Positions 59,060 through 64,000 of a stretch of DNA of 64,000 nt are shown in pieces. The DNA is taken from contig PBGL02000022.1 of assembly GCA_002718995.2 (NCBI GenBank), forward strand, positions 13,340 to 77,339, given 5' to 3'. The notes beneath the pieces are model-generated. The model did no database searches, was not told the DNA's origin, and worked only from the letters and a program-made list of their open reading frames with translations. The stretch comes from Methanobacteriota archaeon (GTDB lineage Archaea > Thermoplasmatota > Poseidoniia > Poseidoniales > Thalassarchaeaceae). The position numbers were made by a program, and so were the translations under genes. Numbering within the stretch: the first letter of the stretch is position 1; each line of letters opens with the position of its first letter.

Positions 59060-60840
59060 TCTACGCCCTCCAATACTCTCAATATCCTCTCAGCATACTC
59101 CCTTGCCCTAGGGGGAAGCCCGTCGCTGTATGCTACTGAATGCATCTTCGGAAGAAGGTGCACTGGAAGCTCCTTTCTCAGGATTCCGTAAAGCTGCCCA
59201 TCTCGATTGATCTCTAGTACGACCACCCTTTCATGCCTCTCGATGAAACCCTCAAGATCTGAGTGATAAGGAAGCGCCCGGACTCTGCAAGTGCTGACGG
59301 AGAGCCCAGACTGCTCAAGTATGTCGTCAATCTCAACAATGGAATTCTCCATGGAGCCATAGAAGATGATGCCGACATCGCCATCCGGCTCCTCTCTAAG
59401 TAGGGGGGCCGGCAAAACGTCCCTTGCGCCATCGATCTTTCTGCGGAGCCTCTCCATTGTGGCTTGGTAGACCTGTGGGTCTTCAGAGTAAATTCCGTCC
59501 TCGTCATGGCCAGTACCGCGATAGAGGATTGGAGCTAGGCCACTTCCGGGGAGAGTCCTGTATGCGATGCCATCTCCATCGACGTCCCGGTATCTTCCGA
59601 AGTTGGCCATGGCGTCCAACTCATCCTGGGTCCGGATCACCTTGCCCCTGTCCATCTTCTCGCTCGGATACTCAAACCCGCTCGTCGACCACCTATTCAT
59701 CCCCAGATCCAAATCCCCGAAACCGAAAACTAGTGTCTGGAACCTCTCGGCGTAGTCGAAAGACCTCCATCCAAATTCGAAACACTCATCCACAGTCCCT
59801 GGAATCAGAACAATGTGCTGAGTATCGCCGTGGCTTGCCTCATAGCACATAGACAGGTCCCCCTGTTGAGTCCTAGTTGGCAGGCCGGTGGAAGGGCCAG
59901 TACGATTGATGTCCCAGATTACTCCCGGGACTTCCGAGAAGTAGAACAGACCAATGAATTCAGACATCAGAGAAATTCCCGGGCCACTGGTACATGTCAT
60001 TCCTCGACCACCTGCCCATCCCGCGCCTAGGACCATTCCCGCAGCCGCAAGCTCGTCTTCGGCTTGGACGACTGCGCATGTCACTCCACCATCCTCGCCC
60101 TCCTTCAGTTTAGGAATCCATGAGATGATTGACTCGGCCAGTGAAGATGATGGAGTAATTGGATACCATGAGAGCATGTTGATACCTCCGTAGATTGACC
60201 CTAGGCCAATTGCTTCATTGCCCTCAATTAGGAATGTATCAGACGACTTCTCACGCGCCTCCAGATCGAAATGGCAGTCGAAGTCCCAGTTCTCTGCGGC
60301 ATACGCCCTTCCCTCCGAGATCGCCCTGATATTGAGCTCAATCGCCTTTTCTTTCCCTCTGAATTGCTGCTCGACGCACTTCTCGATGGCATCCTCGTCG
60401 ATGCCGAGTAGGTGTGCTAACCCTCCCACGTAGTACATGTTGGCCATCAAACGAGCCAACTTGGGGTTAATTCCCCTGGCCATTTTCGTCATTGGCATTC
60501 CTAGGCAGATACAGTCATCCCTATCCGCTGGCATCTTGGCATCTTCATTGTAGATAACGACGGTTCCGGGATTCAAAGAAGCGAGGTCCTTCTCCCATGT
60601 TTCCTTGTTCATCAATATCTGGAGGTTGGTATCATCACCCGGCGCTTGGTAGCCCTTGTCGCTGACCCTGATAATGAACCATGTTGGTAGGCCAGAGATG
60701 TTACTCGGGAACAGATTCTTCCCGCTTACGGGAACCCCCATCTCGAACATAGAGTGGAGAATAATCAAGTTGGAAGACTGAGAACCCGTGCCATTGGCCG
60801 TAGCGACATTGATTGTGAAGTCATTGATGATCCGGCTCAT
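59056..60840 (-). CDS. korA: 2-oxoacid:ferredoxin oxidoreductase, fused gamma-alpha subunit
   Basis: 594 aa. The N-terminal about 190 residues are the gamma domain (INVATANGTGSQSSNLIILHSMFEMGVPVSG). The alpha domain follows with GNEAIGLGSIYGGINMLSWYPITPSSSLAES, ADELAAAGMVLGAGWAGGRGMTCTSGPGISLMSEFIG and FGFGDLDLGMN. The gamma-alpha fusion is typical of the two-subunit KorAB type in aerobic prokaryotes. ATG 60840, with GGGAGA upstream, is chosen over a GTG one codon earlier. With korB downstream in an ATGA overlap. Substrate probably 2-oxoglutarate, given the aconitase gene close by, but pyruvate or branched-chain oxoacids are not excluded. Confidence 0.92.
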   Translation of the reverse strand: MSRIINDFTINVATANGTGSQSSNLIILHSMFEMGVPVSGKNLFPSNISGLPTWFIIRVSDKGYQAPGDDTNLQILMNKETWEKDLASLNPGTVVIYNEDAKMPADRDDCICLGMPMTKMARGINPKLARLMANMYYVGGLAHLLGIDEDAIEKCVEQQFRGKEKAIELNIRAISEGRAYAAENWDFDCHFDLEAREKSSDTFLIEGNEAIGLGSIYGGINMLSWYPITPSSSLAESIISWIPKLKEGEDGGVTCAVVQAEDELAAAGMVLGAGWAGGRGMTCTSGPGISLMSEFIGLFYFSEVPGVIWDINRTGPSTGLPTRTQQGDLSMCYEASHGDTQHIVLIPGTVDECFEFGWRSFDYAERFQTLVFGFGDLDLGMNRWSTSGFEYPSEKMDRGKVIRTQDELDAMANFGRYRDVDGDGIAYRTLPGSGLAPILYRGTGHDEDGIYSEDPQVYQATMERLRRKIDGARDVLPAPLLREEPDGDVGIIFYGSMENSIVEIDDILEQSGLSVSTCRVRALPYHSDLEGFIERHERVVVLEINRDGQLYGILRKELPVHLLPKMHSVAYSDGLPPRAREYAERILRVLEGVE

Positions 60841-60989
60841 CACTCATTTCTCCCATCGGCCCGCCGCGCCTAGGACTCGCAGCCTTCCGCGCTGTGAGGA
60901 TGGTCTTAGCCGTTACCCTGATGGGTCTACCCCGAAAACGTCCGGAAATTTCCGCTGCCGTTTTGTATGTGAGCATGGTCGCGCTGCCC

Positions 60990-62027
60990 ATGCCCGTGCC
61001 AGAGGAACTGGAGAAGTCTTGGGATTTGGCCGATTCTATGCTGTCAGAGGGACAATTCGAAGAGGCACTCTCGGAACTGCGTCAGGCTTGGCCATTGTGC
61101 GAAAACGACGGTCAGAAGGTAAGGACGCTACGTCAGGCGGGAGATGTAGGTACCGCTCACGGAACTGAAGATCAGGGTTCGCAGAAAAGACACTGGCAGA
61201 AAGCGCTGAAGAGCTACAAGAGAGCCCTCAAGATTGACCCCAAGAATAAGGAGACTAGACGCAACATGAATTCGTTGCTCTCCATGATGGACGAGAAGTC
61301 GATAACAGGTGGTGCAGGCATGCAATTCTTCGATGAGGGGAATCCCACGCCTATGGGCCTTGTCGCCATGGTCATAGCAGGAATGCTTCTCCTCACCTCC
61401 ATCAAATTGATTTCCGACGCCCTCCAAGAGGACTCAGAGAACCCATTAGTGTCTCTGGAGGTCTCATACGTCGATGACTCGGGGGAGAGGGTAGAGGGTA
61501 CAATCGAGATAGAGCTATTCCAAGATCTAGCCCCAGTCCATGTTGAGAACTTCATCACTCACGCACAGAACTTCCGATACGACTTCACGATTTTCCACAG
61601 GGTCATAGACGGATTCATGATTCAGGGCGGCGACGTAGACCGTCAGGATGGCATGGGCGGTTACGCCGCTAACTGGTACGGGTACTGCAATGGGGAAAGC
61701 GCGGCCAGCCAAAGCTCCTGCGATCAGAGTCAGTGGACCATTCCCGATGAGGCGGACAACGGTCTCCTCCATTCGCCCGGCATGCTAGCAATGGCGAAAA
61801 CTTCTGCAGCCAACACTGGAGGTAGCCAGTTCTACATAGTTCCCACCGGGAGTACGCCTAGCCACCTTGATGGGGTCCACACTGTGTTTGGACAGGTGGT
61901 AAGCGGACAGGCGCACGTCGACGCAATCAGCTTGGTAGTGACAGGAAATACAGACTCGGATGATGATACAAGCGGTGACAAGCCAATTGATGACGTCAGA
62001 CTGGTCCATGTAACCGTAAACGAGTGA
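60990..62027 (+). CDS. Membrane-anchored cyclophilin with N-terminal TPR region
   Basis: 345 aa from ATG 60990 (MPVPEELEKSW); ATG 60975 is also possible. Residues about 5-100 are TPR-like helices (ADSMLSEGQFEEALSELRQAW, KALKSYKRALKIDPKNKETRR). TM at about 120-140 (TPMGLVAMVIAGMLLLTSIKLI). Then a cyclophilin PPIase: TIEIELFQDLAPVHVENFI, FHRVIDGFMIQGGDV, and SQFYIVPTGSTPSHLDGVHTVFGQVVSG, with GMLAMAKTSAANTGGSQF as the substrate loop. Between DVDRQDG and the loop is an insertion with two Cys (YCNGESAASQSSCDQSQ). The catalytic Arg in FHRV is present. It probably assists folding of exported proteins, with the TPR side in the cytosol. Confidence 0.88.
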   Translation: MPVPEELEKSWDLADSMLSEGQFEEALSELRQAWPLCENDGQKVRTLRQAGDVGTAHGTEDQGSQKRHWQKALKSYKRALKIDPKNKETRRNMNSLLSMMDEKSITGGAGMQFFDEGNPTPMGLVAMVIAGMLLLTSIKLISDALQEDSENPLVSLEVSYVDDSGERVEGTIEIELFQDLAPVHVENFITHAQNFRYDFTIFHRVIDGFMIQGGDVDRQDGMGGYAANWYGYCNGESAASQSSCDQSQWTIPDEADNGLLHSPGMLAMAKTSAANTGGSQFYIVPTGSTPSHLDGVHTVFGQVVSGQAHVDAISLVVTGNTDSDDDTSGDKPIDDVRLVHVTVNE

Positions 62028-62096
62028 TTCTCATCCGTGTCTGGCTGGGTCAAGTTGATTGGCTACGCCTCTGCCGGTTAGGGCGACGGTGGCCGC

Positions 62097-64000
62097 ATGT
62101 CCTCGAACGACCCATTCAACGCCCAGGCCTCTTTCGAGACTAGCGATGGCTCATTGGGGAGCTTCTTCGACCTAGGTGCGTTGGAGAAACAAGGCATCTG
62201 CGAACTCGACTCACTCCCCTTCACGATTAGGTGCCTTCTAGAGGCAGCCCTGAGGAAGTGTGACGGCTTCTTGGTGACCGAGGACGATGTTAGGAGAATA
62301 GCATCTTGGTCACCCGAGATGGAGCCTGCCGAGATTCCGTTCAGCCCTAGCAGGGTTATCCTTCAGGATTTTACTGGAGTTCCCGCGGTAGTCGATATTG
62401 CAGCCCTTAGGGATGCAATGGTGGGACTTGGCGGAGATCCGAAGGCGGTTAATCCGCAGGTTCCAGTCGACCTGGTGGTGGATCACTCTGTACAAGTCGA
62501 CTTCTCGGGACTATTCCCGGACGCCCGTGAGAAGAATCTCGAGATGGAGTATGAGCGGAACATGGAGCGCTACAAGTTTTTGAAGTGGGGTCAGCAGAGT
62601 CTCGATAGCTTCAGAGCAGTACCGCCCGGCCGTGGAATAGTTCACCAAATCAACCTCGAGTGGATAGCCTCCGTGGCTAGGGAAGAAGGGGGTGTGTGGA
62701 TTCCAGATACGCTTGTTGGCACCGACTCCCATACAACGATGATCAATGGGCTAGGGGTCCTTGGGTGGGGCGTCGGCGGGATAGAGGCAGAGGCAGTGAT
62801 GCTCGGTCAACCGATATACATGCTACTTCCCGAGGTTGTTGGATTCGAATTGAAGGGCGAGGCTCCTCCCGGAGTGACAGCTACCGATATGACACTCAGG
62901 ATAGTGCAGATGCTAAGGGAGCATGGCTGCGTGGGACGTTTTGTTGAGTTCCACGGCACCGGCCTTTCAAACCTCAGTCTTCCCGACAGAGCGACTATAG
63001 CAAACATGGCCCCTGAATATGGCGCCACATGTGGTTTCTTTCCAGTAGACCAAGTCACTCTGGACTACATGAAACTCTCAGGAAGGGATGAATCGCACGT
63101 GGAAAACGTCAGGAGGTACCTCTCCGCACAGGGGATGTTCCACTCCGAGTCTTCGCCCACGCCTTCGTTTACATCCAACCTATGCCTAGATTTGGGTACA
63201 GTTGTACCATCCATGGCTGGCCCAAAAAGACCTCAGGACAGAGTCAGCCTCTCAGACATGAAGTCACACTGGAGGGAAAGCCTGAATTCCCCGGTGGGCC
63301 ACCAGGGGCATGGTATCGACCAATCAAGGAATGAAGATGAATCAGAAATTTCTGGCAGGGGGTGCAGCCTATCCCACGGCGATGTCGTAATAGCCGCCAT
63401 TACCAGCTGTACAAACACCAGCAATCCAAGTGTTATGGTATCCGCTGGCCTACTGGCCAAGAAGGCAAGGGCCAGGGGCATGTCGATCAAACCGTGGGTC
63501 AAGCCCAGCCTCGCCCCCGGGAGTAGGGTGGTTACCGAATATTTGGACGCAAGTGGCCTGACTACTGATTTGTCGGAGTTGGGATTCAGTGTTGTAGGGT
63601 ACGGATGCACAACCTGTATTGGAAACTCGGGACCTCTGGATGACGAAATCGAGCAGGCAATAGATGACGCAAATCTTGTAGTTGGCAGCGTCCTTTCTGG
63701 CAATAGGAACTTCGAGGGCAGGATTCATCAAAAGGTACTGGCTAACTATCTCGCAAGCCCCCCTCTCGTGGTAGCATATGCACTCGCAGGAACTTTGGAT
63801 ATCGACTTCTCCGTTGACCCTATTGGGACAGACCAATCTGGCAATCCGATATTCCTGTCTGATATCTGGCCAAGCGATGAGGAAATCAGGAAAACCGTGG
63901 ATTCCTGTATCGACCCCGAGATGTTCAGGCAGAGGTACTCAGATGTTCTCGAAGAGCCCAGGTGGGATTCTATACCAAGTGAGGACTCCGATCTTTACCC
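62097..64000 (+). CDS. acnA: Aconitate hydratase, N-terminal and central part (cut by window edge)
   Basis: 634 codons from ATG 62097 with the frame open to the window end, so the ORF track did not report it. Citrate-isocitrate isomerase of the TCA cycle. Motifs: DHSVQVDF, TDSHTTMINGLGVLGWGVGGIEAE, FVEFHGTGL, ITSCTNTSNPSVM with the first Fe-S Cys, and GYGCTTCIGNSGPL with the other two. PSLAPGSRVV and LSGNRNFEGRIH complete the AcnA (IRP1-like) pattern. The short lead-in to the [4Fe-4S] region is normal. It is downstream of the cyclophilin gene by 69 bp; the C-terminal swivel domain lies beyond the window. Confidence 0.95.
   Translation, partial: MSSNDPFNAQASFETSDGSLGSFFDLGALEKQGICELDSLPFTIRCLLEAALRKCDGFLVTEDDVRRIASWSPEMEPAEIPFSPSRVILQDFTGVPAVVDIAALRDAMVGLGGDPKAVNPQVPVDLVVDHSVQVDFSGLFPDAREKNLEMEYERNMERYKFLKWGQQSLDSFRAVPPGRGIVHQINLEWIASVAREEGGVWIPDTLVGTDSHTTMINGLGVLGWGVGGIEAEAVMLGQPIYMLLPEVVGFELKGEAPPGVTATDMTLRIVQMLREHGCVGRFVEFHGTGLSNLSLPDRATIANMAPEYGATCGFFPVDQVTLDYMKLSGRDESHVENVRRYLSAQGMFHSESSPTPSFTSNLCLDLGTVVPSMAGPKRPQDRVSLSDMKSHWRESLNSPVGHQGHGIDQSRNEDESEISGRGCSLSHGDVVIAAITSCTNTSNPSVMVSAGLLAKKARARGMSIKPWVKPSLAPGSRVVTEYLDASGLTTDLSELGFSVVGYGCTTCIGNSGPLDDEIEQAIDDANLVVGSVLSGNRNFEGRIHQKVLANYLASPPLVVAYALAGTLDIDFSVDPIGTDQSGNPIFLSDIWPSDEEIRKTVDSCIDPEMFRQRYSDVLEEPRWDSIPSEDSDLY

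Noticed and set aside
62097-64000. Aconitase broken by frameshift, since the ORF track shows only short frames here
   Set aside because: Reading from ATG 62097 gives one frame open to the window end with all AcnA motifs in order; the track omits it because no stop lies inside the window.

Overview
The window reads as a gene-dense, aerobic, heterotrophic archaeon, most likely a planktonic marine euryarchaeon of the Marine Group II (Ca. Poseidoniales) type. Archaeal markers are RadA, a Hel308 helicase, the KEOPS subunit Cgi121, RNA polymerase subunit RpoK, an archaeal/eukaryal-type initiator tRNA with A1:U72 and three G:C pairs, Taw2/TYW2 and TATA-box-like promoters. They sit beside bacterial-type genes (uvrC, oligoribonuclease, a cold-shock protein, ferrochelatase, tryptophan dioxygenase, heme A synthesis, an AlkB-like hydroxylase). 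This mixture, together with many very large surface proteins and peptidases, fits MGII as I know it. The assignment is inferred from gene content and not from a marker-gene tree.

Layout. 1-5.1 kb (+ except an MFS gene): the 3' end of guaB, msrA, an AlkB-like diiron hydroxylase, two membrane proteins, an MFS exporter (-) and orn. 5.1-16.1 kb: a JAMM-motif protein, Taw2, a 993-aa membrane-anchored surface protein, uvrC without Fe-S cysteines, a wHTH-STAND ATPase, a membrane-anchored subtilase and twin RAM-only Lrp/AsnC proteins. 16.2-26.7 kb: a 1556-aa beta-helix/PKD-like surface protein, GT2 and GT4 glycosyltransferases, an AI-2E family permease, thiamine pyrophosphokinase, an M29 aminopeptidase and a membrane-anchored double-wHTH regulator. 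26.8-34.2 kb: a cold-shock protein, ferrochelatase, a DUF454 protein, a beta-propeller lipoprotein, dihydroorotase, tRNA-iMet and radA.

34.2-48.6 kb: an oligopeptidase-Cgi121-Hel308 cluster, a thioesterase, an aspartoacylase-like protein, a kexin-like protease with calcium-binding-type repeats, and a minus-strand run that ends in ctaA, ctaB and a DRE-TIM metallolyase. 48.7-57.6 kb: tryptophan dioxygenase and thiolase upstream of rpoK, a GNAT, then Nudix-MBL fusion, retropepsin/DUF3592/RGG membrane protein, alpha/beta hydrolase and NFACT/Rqc2-like genes on one strand. 57.6-64 kb: a small tail-anchored protein, tRNA-Gln, 2-oxoacid:ferredoxin oxidoreductase KorAB, a TPR-TM-cyclophilin and the start of aconitase.

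How the genes fit together. Extracellular or envelope peptidases (two S8 subtilases) plus cytosolic peptidases (M3 and M29) fit protein and peptide use. Tryptophan dioxygenase, thiolase, KorAB and aconitase would feed carbon into central metabolism. HemH, CtaB and CtaA supply heme and heme A for an aerobic terminal oxidase. The strongest candidates for something undescribed are the two-TM retropepsin protein with an Arg/Gly/His-rich tail (54.7-56.0 kb) and its operon, the UvrC lacking its Fe-S cysteines, the wHTH-STAND ATPase, and the AlkB-like enzyme with an altered HYG motif. No CRISPR array, insertion sequence, integrase or clear prophage was seen.
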